NCBI RefSeq assembly: GCF_017104715.1
Contig: NZ_JAAGPI010000008.1
Coordinates: 186,001-250,000, forward strand
DNA length: 64,000 nucleotides
Source: Burkholderia sp. Ac-20365
GTDB taxonomy: Bacteria; Pseudomonadota; Gammaproteobacteria; Burkholderiales; Burkholderiaceae
Reading direction: 5' to 3'
Every line of letters begins with the position of its first letter. The stretch's first letter is position 1. Both the position numbers and the translations under genes were made by a program. The notes beneath the pieces are model-generated. The model saw nothing but the letters and a program-made list of their open reading frames with translations. It made no database searches and was not told where the DNA came from. Of this stretch, positions 54,230 to 63,869 are shown in pieces.

Positions 54230-55660
54230 ATGAGTTTCAGAGCAGAAGAAATCGCGTACGTGCAGCCTGCGCAACCGGCCGCGAAAGCATCGCAACAACA
54301 GCGCAGCACGGCGGAATACCGCGCGCTCGATGCCGCGCACCACATTCATCCGTTCTCGGATACGGCCGCGCTCAACCGCGCTGGCAGCCGCGTGATCGTC
54401 AAGGCAGAAGGTGTCTATCTGTGGGATTCGGATGGCAACAAGATCATCGACGGCATGGCGGGCTTGTGGTGCGTGAACGTTGGCTACGGACGCAAAGAAC
54501 TCGCGGACGCCGCGTACAGGCAATTGCAGGAACTGCCCTTCTACAACACGTTCTTCAAGACGACGCATCCGCCTGTCATCGAACTGTCGGCGCTGCTCGC
54601 CGAACTGACGCCCGCGCCGTTCAACCACTTCTTCTATTGCAATAGCGGCTCGGAAGGCAACGACACGGTGCTGCGTATCGTTCACCAGTATTGGGCGACG
54701 CAAGGCAAGAAGCTGAAGAAGTTCGTCATTTCGCGCAAGAACGGCTATCACGGTTCGACGATCGCGGGCGGCACGCTCGGCGGCATGGGTTATATGCACG
54801 AACAGATGCCTTCACAGGTCGAGCACATCGTGCATATCGATCAGCCGTACTGGTTCGGCGAAGGCGGCGACATGACGCCGGAAGAATTCGGTCTCGCTCG
54901 TGCACGCCAGCTCGAAACGGAAATTCTCGAACTCGGTCCGGAGAACGTTGCTGCGTTCATTGGTGAGCCTTTCCAGGGAGCGGGCGGCGTGATTTTCCCG
55001 CCTTCCACGTATTGGCCGGAAATCCAGCGCATCTGCCAAAAGTACGACGTGCTGCTCGTTGCGGATGAAGTGATCGGCGGATTTGGCCGCACGGGCGAAT
55101 GGTTCGCGCATCAGCACTTCGGCTTCGAGCCCGATCTCATCACGATGGCGAAGGGCCTGACGAGCGGCTATATCCCGATGGGCGCAGTCGGCCTGCATGA
55201 CCGCATCGCCAAAGCGATCATCGAGAACGGTGAGTTCAATCACGGCCTCACGTATTCGGGCCATCCGGTTGCGGCTGCTGTCGCCGTCGCAAACCTGAAG
55301 CTGTTGCGCGACGAGAAGATCATCGAGCGCGTGAAAAACGAAACGGGCCCGTATTTCCAGAAGTCGTTGCGCGAAACGTTCGCGAATCATCCCATCGTCG
55401 GCGAGATCGCGGGCGCGGGTCTGGTTGCGGGCATTCAACTCGCGCAGAACCCGAAGACGCGCAAGCGCTTCGCCAACGGCGGCGATGTCGGCACGATCTG
55501 CCGCGACTTCTGTTTCAACGGCAACCTGATCATGCGCGCCACCGGCGACCGCATGCTGCTCTCGCCGCCTCTCGTTGTCACGAAGAGCGAGATCGACGAG
55601 ATCGTCACGAAGGCCAAAAAGGCCATCGACGCAACCGCACAACAACTCGGCATTTCGTAA
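54230..55660 (+). CDS. spuC: Putrescine:pyruvate aminotransferase
   Basis: A 476-residue PLP enzyme of class III. Start 54230 has GGAGG 4 bp upstream. The sequence AEGVYLWDSDGNKIIDGMAG and the motif YHGSTIAGGTLGG match SpuC closely. The PLP-binding Lys lies in ITMAKGLTSGY and the Asp in LLVADEVIGGFGRTG. It converts putrescine to 4-aminobutyraldehyde with pyruvate as acceptor. It provides a transamination route beside the gamma-glutamylation route in the same operon. Confidence 0.9.
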   Translation: MSFRAEEIAYVQPAQPAAKASQQQRSTAEYRALDAAHHIHPFSDTAALNRAGSRVIVKAEGVYLWDSDGNKIIDGMAGLWCVNVGYGRKELADAAYRQLQELPFYNTFFKTTHPPVIELSALLAELTPAPFNHFFYCNSGSEGNDTVLRIVHQYWATQGKKLKKFVISRKNGYHGSTIAGGTLGGMGYMHEQMPSQVEHIVHIDQPYWFGEGGDMTPEEFGLARARQLETEILELGPENVAAFIGEPFQGAGGVIFPPSTYWPEIQRICQKYDVLLVADEVIGGFGRTGEWFAHQHFGFEPDLITMAKGLTSGYIPMGAVGLHDRIAKAIIENGEFNHGLTYSGHPVAAAVAVANLKLLRDEKIIERVKNETGPYFQKSLRETFANHPIVGEIAGAGLVAGIQLAQNPKTRKRFANGGDVGTICRDFCFNGNLIMRATGDRMLLSPPLVVTKSEIDEIVTKAKKAIDATAQQLGIS

Positions 55661-55749
55661 CGGCAGTCAGACCACCGGCGCGGGCGCCGTGACGCATCGA
55701 CAACGCGACACACGCTCATGCCGGACTTTTACCTTCAAGGGAAATCAAC

Positions 55750-56871
55750 ATGAGCGTTTGTCATCTTCGTCATGCGGTCGCGGGGGCCGCACTGGTAGCC
55801 GTGACGGGCATTGCCGCACTGTCGGGAACGGCAGCGCAGGCGGCCGATACCGAACTGAACGTCTATAACTGGTCGGACTACATCGCGAAGGACACTATTC
55901 CGAACTTCGAGAAACAGACGGGCATCAAGGTCAAGTACGACAACTACGACAGTGACGACACGTTGCAGGCCAAGCTGCTCGCCGGCAGCTCGGGCTACGA
56001 CATCGTCGTGCCGACGTCGAACTACATGGCCAAGCAGATTCAGGCCGGCGTCTACCAGAAGCTCGACAAGTCACAGATGCCAAATCTGAAGAACCTCGAT
56101 CCCACGCTGATGAAGATGATTGCCGACGCCGACCCGGGCAACCAGTACGGCGTGCCCTGGGCATACGGCACGGACGGTATCGGCTACAACGTGCAGGCCG
56201 TGCAGAAAGCGCTCGGCGCGAATGCACCTGTCGATAGCTGGGCGCTCGTGTTCGACCCCGCCAATCTTTCGAAGCTGAAGAGCTGCGGCGTGTCGTTCCT
56301 CGATCAGGCTGTCGATGTCTTTGCGGCAACGCTGCAGTACATGCACAAGGACCCGAACAGCACGAACCCCGCTGATTATCAGGCCGCCTTCGAAGTGTTG
56401 AAGAAGGTGCGCCCGTACATCACGCAGTTCAACTCGTCGGGGTACATCAACGATCTCGCGAACAATGACGTCTGCGTGGTGGTCGGCTGGTCGGGCGACG
56501 TCGGTATTGCACGCCGCCGCACGCAGGAAGCGAAGCGTTCATACGAAGTCAAGTTCTCGAACGTGAAGGAAGGCGGCCTGTTGTGGTTCGACGTGATGGT
56601 CGTGCCGAAGGACGCGCCACATCCCGAAGCTGCCATGAAGTGGATCAACTTCATTTCGGATGCGAAGAACAACGCTGAAATTACCAACGAAGTTTTCTAT
56701 CCCACCGCCAACCGCGCCGCGCGCCAGTTCGTCACCCCGGCTGTCGCGCAGGATACGACGGTCTACCCGGCCGACGACGTACTCTCGAAGATGACGCTGA
56801 TGAAACCGATGCCGACGGATATTCTGCGGCTCGAAAACCGCCTGTGGGCTCAACTGAAAACCGGTCATTGA
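55750..56871 (+). CDS. potF: Putrescine-binding periplasmic protein
   Basis: A 373-residue ABC substrate-binding protein with a Sec signal (about residues 1-31, ending AQA-AD). The mature start TELNVYNWSDYIAKDTIPNFE and the YDIVVPTSNYMAKQIQAG segment are PotF/SpuD hallmarks. It delivers putrescine to PotGHI. It lies 89 bp after spuC. A hairpin follows before potG, consistent with excess production of the binding protein. Confidence 0.92.
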   Translation: MSVCHLRHAVAGAALVAVTGIAALSGTAAQAADTELNVYNWSDYIAKDTIPNFEKQTGIKVKYDNYDSDDTLQAKLLAGSSGYDIVVPTSNYMAKQIQAGVYQKLDKSQMPNLKNLDPTLMKMIADADPGNQYGVPWAYGTDGIGYNVQAVQKALGANAPVDSWALVFDPANLSKLKSCGVSFLDQAVDVFAATLQYMHKDPNSTNPADYQAAFEVLKKVRPYITQFNSSGYINDLANNDVCVVVGWSGDVGIARRRTQEAKRSYEVKFSNVKEGGLLWFDVMVVPKDAPHPEAAMKWINFISDAKNNAEITNEVFYPTANRAARQFVTPAVAQDTTVYPADDVLSKMTLMKPMPTDILRLENRLWAQLKTGH

Positions 56872-56921
56872 CACTGTGATGTAACGCCGGTTTTCAGGGA
56901 CATAAAGGGAACTGAACGAGA

Positions 56922-56950
56922 CGGCAGAGGGATCGCTCGATCCCTCGCCG
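56922..56950 (+). other. Hairpin between potF and potG
   Basis: CGGC-(A)-GAGGGATC, GCTC loop, GATCCCTC-GCCG: a 12-bp stem with one bulged A at 56922-56950, inside the 213-bp potF-potG gap. No T tract follows, so it probably protects the potF message or partly attenuates read-through rather than terminating it. Confidence 0.65.
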
Positions 56951-57084
56951 TGGAGCAGTAGCGCAGTCAGCCTGCGCCTTGCGCGCAGCCCCATGTTTCC
57001 CCGATTGCAGCATGACGCCTGCGAGCGCTTCGCGCGCCTCGCCAGGGCCCGTTCGTGCCTGCGATCCGCAAAGAACGGTCACAC

Positions 57085-58239
57085 ATGAATACGATGCACA
57101 CCACGCAAACAGCGAAAGCGGCTACGCAGCCCTCGACGACGAAAGCGAAAACGGACGAGTTCGTTCGCATCGAAAACGTCGTGAAGAAGTTCGGCGACAG
57201 CACAGCTGTCGACAACGTCAACCTGAGCATCGCGAAGAACGAGCTGTTCGCGCTGCTCGGCAGCTCGGGATGCGGCAAGTCCACGCTGTTGCGCATGCTG
57301 GCGGGCCTGGAGACGGCCACGTCCGGCAAGATCTATGTCGACGGCGAAGACCTCGCGCAGATGCCGCCGTACAAACGCCCCGTGAACATGATGTTCCAGT
57401 CGTATGCGCTCTTTCCGCATATGTCGGTCGAATCGAATGTCGCGTTCGGTCTCAAGCAGGAAGGCACGCCGAAGAACGAGATCAGGGAGCGTGTCGCCGA
57501 TGCGTTGAACCTCGTGCAGATGAGCAAGTACGCAAAGCGCAAGCCGCACCAGCTTTCGGGTGGCCAGCAGCAGCGCGTCGCGCTTGCACGCTCGCTCGTC
57601 AAACGCCCGAAACTCTTGCTGCTCGATGAGCCGATGTCCGCCCTCGACAAGAAGATCCGCCAGAAGACACAACTCGAACTCGTGAACATTATCGAGAAAG
57701 TCGATGTCACCTGTGTGATGGTCACGCACGATCAGGAAGAAGCGATGACGATGGCGAGCCGACTCGCTGTCATGAGCGAAGGCCGCATCGTGCAGATCGG
57801 CTCGCCCTCGCAGGTGTACGAGTTCCCGAATAGCCGCTTCTCCGCTGAATTCATCGGCTCGACCAATCTGTTCGAAGGCGTCGTCGTCGAAGACGAGCCG
57901 GATCATATCTTCGTCGAGAGCGAAGACCTCGAAGCGCGGATGTACGTGAGCCACGGCGTGACAGGACCGCTCGGCATGCCTGTGGGCATTTCGGTGCGGC
58001 CCGAACGCGTGCGCGTGTCGCGCGAGAAACCGGGCGCATCGAACAACTGGGCGCGCGGCGTCGTCACGGATGTCGCGTACATGGGCAGCTATTCGCTGTA
58101 CCACGTGCGCCTGCCGAGCGGCAAAACCGTCGTATCGAATCTCTCCAGCTCGCACCTGATGAGCGAAGGTGCGCCCGTCTATAACGACGACGTGTTCGTC
58201 TCCTGGTCGCCCTCGAGCGGCGTGGTGCTGACGCAATGA
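57085..58239 (+). CDS. potG: Putrescine ABC transporter ATP-binding protein
   Basis: A 384-residue ATPase. Walker A is GSSGCGKST (about 62-70), the signature LSGGQQQRVALAR, and Walker B LLLLDEPMSALD. The C-terminal regulatory beta domain (about 250-384) fits the PotG/PotA group. Start 57085 (MNTMHT) is preferred over an in-frame 57055. The stop overlaps potH by 4 bp. Confidence 0.92.
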   Translation: MNTMHTTQTAKAATQPSTTKAKTDEFVRIENVVKKFGDSTAVDNVNLSIAKNELFALLGSSGCGKSTLLRMLAGLETATSGKIYVDGEDLAQMPPYKRPVNMMFQSYALFPHMSVESNVAFGLKQEGTPKNEIRERVADALNLVQMSKYAKRKPHQLSGGQQQRVALARSLVKRPKLLLLDEPMSALDKKIRQKTQLELVNIIEKVDVTCVMVTHDQEEAMTMASRLAVMSEGRIVQIGSPSQVYEFPNSRFSAEFIGSTNLFEGVVVEDEPDHIFVESEDLEARMYVSHGVTGPLGMPVGISVRPERVRVSREKPGASNNWARGVVTDVAYMGSYSLYHVRLPSGKTVVSNLSSSHLMSEGAPVYNDDVFVSWSPSSGVVLTQ

Positions 58240-59213
58240 GAAATCCCGCCCAACCCTCCGCGGCGCAGATCGGCGCCGCGTCGAATGCGAGCCCTGCTCT
58301 CGCGTCGATCAAACAGAGCCTCGCGAAGCTGCTGCCTTCGGGCCGCAGCACCGTGATCGGCATTCCATTCATCTGGCTCACGGTGTTCTTCGCGCTGCCA
58401 TTCGTACTGGTGCTGAAGATCAGTTTCGCCGATCTGCGGCTTGGCATTCCGCCTTATACGGAACTCGTCAGCATCAAGGACGGCGTCGTACATTTCGCGC
58501 TGCAACTTAGCCACTACGCTTTCCTGCTGCAGGACAGCCTGTACGTGGCGACGTATCTCAGCTCGCTGAAGATGGCGGCGATCTCGACCATCTGCTGCCT
58601 GTTGATCGGCTATCCGATTGCGTATTACATCGCACGTTCGGCGCCCGCCACGCGCAACCTGCTGATGATGGGCGTGATGCTGCCGTTCTGGACGTCGTTC
58701 CTGATCCGCGTGTACGCGTGGATCGGAATTCTGAAGGACGACGGCCTGCTCAATCACACGCTGATTGCACTCGGTGTGATCCATTCGCCTTTCCGTCTCT
58801 ATCACACGGATATTGGCGTTTATATCGGCATGGTCTACTCGTATCTGCCGTTCATGGTGATGCCGCTATACGCGCATCTCGTGAAGATGGATCTGACGCT
58901 GCTCGAAGCCGCATACGATCTCGGCGCGAAACCTTGGACGGCCTTCACGCGCATCACGTTGCCGCTGTCGAAGAACGGAATCATTGCGGGTTCTCTGCTG
59001 GTGTTCATTCCGGCTGTCGGCGAGTACGTGATTCCCGAACTGCTTGGCGGCGCAGACACGCTGATGATCGGCCGCGTGATGTGGGATGAGTTCTTCAACG
59101 ATATGGACTGGCCGATGGCATCCGCGGTGACGGTGGCCATGGTGCTGCTGTTGCTCGTACCAATGGCCGTATTCCAATACTACCAGGTCAAGGAACTGGA
59201 GGGCGCGAAATGA
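58236..59213 (+). CDS. potH: Putrescine ABC transporter permease
   Basis: A 325-residue inner-membrane protein with six core helices. It has the EAA loop LLEAAYDLGAKPWTAFTRITLPLSKNG (about 225-250), which contacts the ATPase. It starts within the last 4 bp of potG and ends overlapping potI by 4 bp, so translation is coupled. Confidence 0.92.
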   Translation: MRNPAQPSAAQIGAASNASPALASIKQSLAKLLPSGRSTVIGIPFIWLTVFFALPFVLVLKISFADLRLGIPPYTELVSIKDGVVHFALQLSHYAFLLQDSLYVATYLSSLKMAAISTICCLLIGYPIAYYIARSAPATRNLLMMGVMLPFWTSFLIRVYAWIGILKDDGLLNHTLIALGVIHSPFRLYHTDIGVYIGMVYSYLPFMVMPLYAHLVKMDLTLLEAAYDLGAKPWTAFTRITLPLSKNGIIAGSLLVFIPAVGEYVIPELLGGADTLMIGRVMWDEFFNDMDWPMASAVTVAMVLLLLVPMAVFQYYQVKELEGAK

Positions 59214-60121
59214 TCAAGCCGAACAAGCCTATATCGGCGTCGGTACTGACGCTCGGTTTTCTCTTTCTGTACATCCCCATCATCAGCCTCATTGTGTTCT
59301 CGTTCAACGAGTCGAAGCTCGTGACTGTCTGGTCGGGCTTCTCGCTGAAATGGTATGGCGCACTGTTGCACGACGACGAACTGCTCACGGCCGCATGGCT
59401 GTCGCTGAAGATCGGTCTGATGACGGCGTGTGCCTCTGTCGTGATCGGCACGTGGGCGGGCTTCGTGCTCGCGCGCTTCGGACGCTTTCGCGGCTTCACG
59501 TTCTTCGCGGGCATGATCAACGCGCCGCTCGTGATTCCCGAAGTGATCCAGGGCATTTCACTGCTGCTGCTCTTCGTCGCACTGGAGCAGATGATCGGCT
59601 GGCCCAAAGGGCGCGGTGTGCTGACGATGTGGATCGGCCACGTGATGCTGTGCGTGTCGTATGTCGCGATCATCGTGCAATCGCGCGTGAAGGAACTGAA
59701 CAAGTCTCTCGAAGAAGCGGCACTCGACCTCGGTGCAACGCCGTTCAAGGTGTTCTTCGTCATCACGCTGCCGCTGATCTCGCAGGCCCTGCTGTCCGGC
59801 TGGCTGCTGTCGTTCACGCTGTCGATCGACGATCTCGTGCTCTCCGCGTTCCTGTCCGGTCCCGGCTCGACGACGCTGCCGCTCGTCGTGTTCTCGCGCG
59901 TTCGCCTCGGCCTGAACCCGGAAATGAATGCGCTCGCGACGCTTTTCATCACGGCAGTGACGATCGGTGTGATCGTCGTCAATCAATGGATGTTGATGCG
60001 TGACCGCAAGCGCACGCGTGACATGCAGATGGCACTGGCAATCGCCGATGCAGCCGAATCCGCCTCTAAAACCACACGCCCTGCCGTGGCGACAAACACA
60101 CTCGATACGGCCAACGCATAA
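59210..60121 (+). CDS. potI: Putrescine ABC transporter permease
   Basis: A 303-residue partner of PotH with six helices and the EAA loop LEEAALDLGATPFKVFFVITLPLIS (about 166-190). FSLKWYGALLHDDELLTAAWLSLKIG near the front is typical of PotI. It is translationally coupled to potH and followed after 38 bp by the DUF3138 barrel gene. Confidence 0.92.
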   Translation: MIKPNKPISASVLTLGFLFLYIPIISLIVFSFNESKLVTVWSGFSLKWYGALLHDDELLTAAWLSLKIGLMTACASVVIGTWAGFVLARFGRFRGFTFFAGMINAPLVIPEVIQGISLLLLFVALEQMIGWPKGRGVLTMWIGHVMLCVSYVAIIVQSRVKELNKSLEEAALDLGATPFKVFFVITLPLISQALLSGWLLSFTLSIDDLVLSAFLSGPGSTTLPLVVFSRVRLGLNPEMNALATLFITAVTIGVIVVNQWMLMRDRKRTRDMQMALAIADAAESASKTTRPAVATNTLDTANA

Positions 60122-60159
60122 GAAGTTCTTCGCAATACGACAAACAAGGAGAAAATTGC

Positions 60160-61740
60160 ATGAGAAAGAAACTCATCTGTCTGCTGGTAGCGGGGGCTCT
60201 GCCGGGTGCCGCGTTTGCGGACTCGACCAGCGCACAGATCAAGGCGCTTCAACAACAACTCAATGCGCTGCAAAAGGAAGTGAAGGAACTGCGCGCGCAG
60301 GTGGCTTCCGCGCCGACGGCAAAATCGGGTACGGCTGTTGCGGGCACAGCGGCTGCGCCTGCACTGGCCGCCGCGCCTGTCGATATCACTTCGCCCGATT
60401 ACGGCAAGGCACCCGCGAGTATTTCCAACGACGACCTGACCACGATCAAGCAACAGATCGCGAACCAGCAGTTGAAGGTGGATTCGCTCGAGGATGCGGC
60501 GCAGACAGGTCCGATCGCGGGTCTTTCGGTGACGGGTTATATCGACCCGACCTACATCTATAACCGTGCGCAGAGCTCGTCGTCGTTCCTGTTCGCGAAC
60601 CACGAGAGCGCGTACAACTACTACAACAGCACATTTGGCGATCTCTACCTCGACATCAAGAAGACGTTCGGTGTCGGCCCGATGGCGCCGTCGGCGGAAA
60701 TCACCTTGATGCCGAACCGCGGCAACGGCATTACGCTGCTGCAGAACTCGCACGGCGATATCGGCAACAACATTCTGAACACGGCGGTGATCAATGTGCC
60801 GTTGACGGGATCGACGACGTTCGTTGCCGGTTTGATTCCGAGCTTCGGCGGCTATGAAGTGCAGCAGTCGAACCAGATGCTGACGCTTACGCACAACCTG
60901 CTGTATGACTTCTCCGATCCGGGCAGCTATGTCGGTGTCGGCGCGAACTATACGGCGGGCAACTGGGCGTGGAAGTTCTTCCTCGGCAACGAACAGTACC
61001 GCACGTATGGCGCCGTCACGCAGACGGGCACGAATGCATTGGGCGATCCGATCACGACGAGCAACAAGATTCCGACGTTCACGGCACGTGCCGACTACAC
61101 CTGGTCTAGCGCACTCGATATTGGCGGCTCGTTCAATATTGGCCGCCAGACGCTGCCGAGCGCGGTCGATCCTGCGACGGGTAATGTCACCTATGGCATC
61201 GGCGGTCAGTCGCCGAGTTCAGGTGGCACGTTCTTCTTCGGCGAAGTCGACGCGACTTACACGCTTGCGGACATCCAGTACAACGCCGAGTTCGACTACG
61301 GCCAGCAGCAGAACGCCGCGTATAACGGCGGCCAGGCGCAATGGTATGGCCTGTCGCTGCTGGCGCACCGCAAGTTCAACATGCCTGTTGTGGGGCGCAT
61401 GGGTGCGACTGTTCGGTATGACCTGCTCGTCAATAGCAAGAATGGCGGCGGCGGCGGTGGGATTGCGCTCAATTCCAATGGTATGGACGTGAATAACGGC
61501 TTTGGCATTGGCGCTGATTGCCGTGCTAACTCGTTGGCCAATGGTGGCCTTGGGTTTGAGTGCAAGGGCGCGAATCGGCAGGATGTTGCGCTTGATCTGT
61601 TGTTCTTCCCGACCCAGCAGATTACTGTCAAGGTGGAATATCGCCATGACTGGGCGAATCAGAATGTGTTCCTGAGGAATGATGGGTCGTATAGCAAGTC
61701 GAATGATTTGCTGGCAACGCAGTTTATTTACTCATTCTGA
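60160..61740 (+). CDS. DUF3138 family outer-membrane beta-barrel protein
   Basis: A 526-residue exported protein. A signal peptide (about 1-20, GAAFADS) is followed by a coiled-coil stretch (QIKALQQQLNALQKEVKELRAQ, about 24-46), an Ala/Pro linker and a barrel of alternating strands ending in IYSF. The short N-terminal coiled coil recalls trimeric porins with a periplasmic stalk. Placement 38 bp after potI suggests it is the outer-membrane channel for putrescine. Its 3' end has unusual G/T-rich codons beside repeat copy 3. AAGGAG precedes the ATG. Confidence 0.82.
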   Translation: MRKKLICLLVAGALPGAAFADSTSAQIKALQQQLNALQKEVKELRAQVASAPTAKSGTAVAGTAAAPALAAAPVDITSPDYGKAPASISNDDLTTIKQQIANQQLKVDSLEDAAQTGPIAGLSVTGYIDPTYIYNRAQSSSSFLFANHESAYNYYNSTFGDLYLDIKKTFGVGPMAPSAEITLMPNRGNGITLLQNSHGDIGNNILNTAVINVPLTGSTTFVAGLIPSFGGYEVQQSNQMLTLTHNLLYDFSDPGSYVGVGANYTAGNWAWKFFLGNEQYRTYGAVTQTGTNALGDPITTSNKIPTFTARADYTWSSALDIGGSFNIGRQTLPSAVDPATGNVTYGIGGQSPSSGGTFFFGEVDATYTLADIQYNAEFDYGQQQNAAYNGGQAQWYGLSLLAHRKFNMPVVGRMGATVRYDLLVNSKNGGGGGGIALNSNGMDVNNGFGIGADCRANSLANGGLGFECKGANRQDVALDLLFFPTQQITVKVEYRHDWANQNVFLRNDGSYSKSNDLLATQFIYSF

Positions 61741-61775
61741 GGTTTTTGGTTTTTTTGGTTTTTTGGTTTTTTGGT
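61741..61775 (+). repeat. GGTTTTTT simple-sequence array at the left edge of repeat copy 3
   Basis: Five GG dinucleotides separated by runs of 5-7 T start directly after the DUF3138 stop codon and lead into TTGTCTGCGACGC. The equivalent edge of copy 2 carries (TTGGGG)6. Confidence 0.92.
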
Positions 61776-62573
61776 TGTCTGCGACGCTCTGGTTGTTCGG
61801 GGCGTCGCTCGTATTCTCGTTTTGTTACTGGTGCTTCGTGCGTTGCAGGTTTGGTTTGCTTGGGGGTTTTGCTGGCATCCGCGTGGTGTTTTGCCTGGTT
61901 CACGCGTTGCCCCTGTGCGGGGCGGCACTTACTTTCTTTGCCGCCGCAAAGAAAGTAAGCAAAGAAAGCGGGCTAACACCGCCCGCTCTTGACCACCGCA
62001 TTAGGGCCCCCAACGGGTCTTCCGCTTCAAACGGCAACTTCTCAGTCGCCGTCCGTTGCCAGCGCTCCAAACGCGTGCCTCACCCGCTTCAAGTACCCGT
62101 AACGTAGCAAACGGCAGCAAATGGTTACGGCCGCCCAGGTGGCAAACTGTGTGTAGGTCGTAGTGCCTCGCGCGTCGGCGCTCTTACGACACCGATCATG
62201 CTTTTCAGTCCGGAGTGAAGTGTGTACGCCGCGACAGCCTACACACAGTTTGCCGCTATAGAACGCGGGCAATGCGATCGCGCATGGGGCGACGTGAGAG
62301 CGTGAAGCGGGTGATGCGCTCAATAAGAGAGTTGGTAACGGGTAATGAAAAGCAGGTTGCCGTTTGAAGCGGAGGAACTGTTGGGGGCCCTCAGGCGGGA
62401 ACAAGAACGGGCGGTGTTCAGCGGCTTTCTTTTGCCTACTTTTCTTTGCCGCGGCAAAGAAAAGTAGGTGCCGCCCCGCACAGGGGCGACGCTTGAAGCG
62501 GGCAAGACAAATCGCGGATGCCAGCGAAAGCCAAAAGCAAACCAAAACCAAAGCAAAACCAAACCTTTTTCCT
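61776..62573. repeat. Long interrupted palindromic element, copy 3
   Basis: Same orientation as copy 1. The 32-bp near-palindrome is at 61928-61959, the perfect 34-bp palindrome at 62435-62468, and a 114-bp hairpin lies centrally. GCTGGCATCCGCG near 61872 and its complement near 62514 mark the inner borders of the A+C/G+T-biased ends. It fills the entire gap between the DUF3138 stop and the puuB start. No protein is supported within it. Confidence 0.85.
62141..62254. other. Central 114-bp hairpin of repeat copy 3
   Basis: The arms GGCAAACTGTGTGTAGG (62141-62157) and its perfect complement (62238-62254) are identical to copy 1. The nested stem reads GTGCCTCGC with GTGAAGTGT, which can still form 8 of 9 pairs if G-U wobbles are allowed. 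This favours RNA over DNA folding. Confidence 0.4.
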
Positions 62574-63869
62574 ATGCCAGAAAAACTCTCAAACCAACCA
62601 CACATCAACTCCTGGTACGCAGCAACAGCCAACGACCAAACCACCCATCCACCCCTGGATGAAAACACAACGGTAGATGTCTGCGTGATAGGCGCCGGCC
62701 TGACGGGCATCTCAACCGCCCTGAACCTGGCCGAACGCGGCCACAACGTAGCCGTACTGGAAGCATCAAAAACCGGCTGGGCAGCAAGCGGCCGAAATGG
62801 CGGCCAGTTGATAGGCGGCTTCGCCTGCGACATAGACACATTTGCGAAGTACATGCCCGAACCCGATGTCCAGCGCATCTGGCAAATGGGCCTCGAAACG
62901 CTCGACATCGTAAAAGACCGCGTCGCGAAACACCAAATCGACTGCGATCTCACGCTAGGCTATCTGACAGCCGCCAACAAGCCGGGGCACGCAGACGCCC
63001 TGCGCACCTGGCGCGACGACGCAAAAAAACGCTTCAACTACGACCGTTTCCGCTACGTCGAACGTGCACACATGGACCAGTACGTGCAATCGTCGCGCTA
63101 TCTCGGCGGACTGTTCGACCCCGATAGCGGACACCTGCACCCGCTGAACTACACATTGGGCCTCGCACGCGCAGCAGTACAGAATGGCGCGCGGATCTAC
63201 GAAGACAGCTGCGTCACCGCACTGCGCACCGAAAACGGCACCCATATCGTCGAAACAGCGCGAGGAACCGTGCGCGCAAAATTCGTGGTGCTCGCGTGCA
63301 ATACATGGCTCGGCGGCCTCGCGCCGCAAGTGGCCCGCAAGATCATGCCCGTCGGCACCTACGTGATCGCCACCGAGCCGCTCTCCCCCGCCCGCGCCGC
63401 CGCGCTGATGCCCGCGCGCGCCGCCGTGTGCGATAGCCGCTTCGTGCTCGACTACTTCCGCCCTGCGCCCGATAACCGTCTGCTATGGGGCGGCAAGGTC
63501 AGTTACTCGACCTTCACGCCACACAATCTCGGCGAAGCCATGCGCCGCGATATGCTGAAGACCTTCCCGCAACTCGCCGATGTCAAAGTCGACTACGCAT
63601 GGGGCGGCTTCGTCGATATCACCATGAACCGTGCTCCGCATTTCGGCCGCATTGCGCCAACCATCTATTTCGCGCAAGGCTTCTCGGGGCATGGCGTCAA
63701 CACGACGGGACTCGCGGGCAAACTGATCGCCGAGGCCATCGACGGTCAGGCGTCGCGCTTCGATCTGTTCGGTAAAATCCGCCATCGCGACTTTCCCGGC
63801 GGCGCCATGATGCGCACGCCCGCACTCGTGCTTGCAATGGCCTGGTATCGAATGAAGGACTGGCTCTGA
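62574..63869 (+). CDS. puuB: Gamma-glutamylputrescine oxidase (FAD-dependent DAO family)
   Basis: A 431-residue flavoprotein. The FAD-binding motif VIGAGLTGISTALNLAERG is at about 38-56. The N-terminal SWYAATAN matches PuuB/YgaF-like oxidases, and the C-terminal GFSGHGVNTTGLAGKLIAEA holds the second flavin contact. It oxidises gamma-glutamylputrescine to the aldehyde used by PuuC. ATG 62574 has no recognisable ribosome-binding site: the preceding bases are AACCTTTTTCCT. Codons near the start are A/C-rich next to repeat copy 3. It is followed by a second FAD oxidoreductase at 1-bp overlap. Confidence 0.87.
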   Translation: MPEKLSNQPHINSWYAATANDQTTHPPLDENTTVDVCVIGAGLTGISTALNLAERGHNVAVLEASKTGWAASGRNGGQLIGGFACDIDTFAKYMPEPDVQRIWQMGLETLDIVKDRVAKHQIDCDLTLGYLTAANKPGHADALRTWRDDAKKRFNYDRFRYVERAHMDQYVQSSRYLGGLFDPDSGHLHPLNYTLGLARAAVQNGARIYEDSCVTALRTENGTHIVETARGTVRAKFVVLACNTWLGGLAPQVARKIMPVGTYVIATEPLSPARAAALMPARAAVCDSRFVLDYFRPAPDNRLLWGGKVSYSTFTPHNLGEAMRRDMLKTFPQLADVKVDYAWGGFVDITMNRAPHFGRIAPTIYFAQGFSGHGVNTTGLAGKLIAEAIDGQASRFDLFGKIRHRDFPGGAMMRTPALVLAMAWYRMKDWL

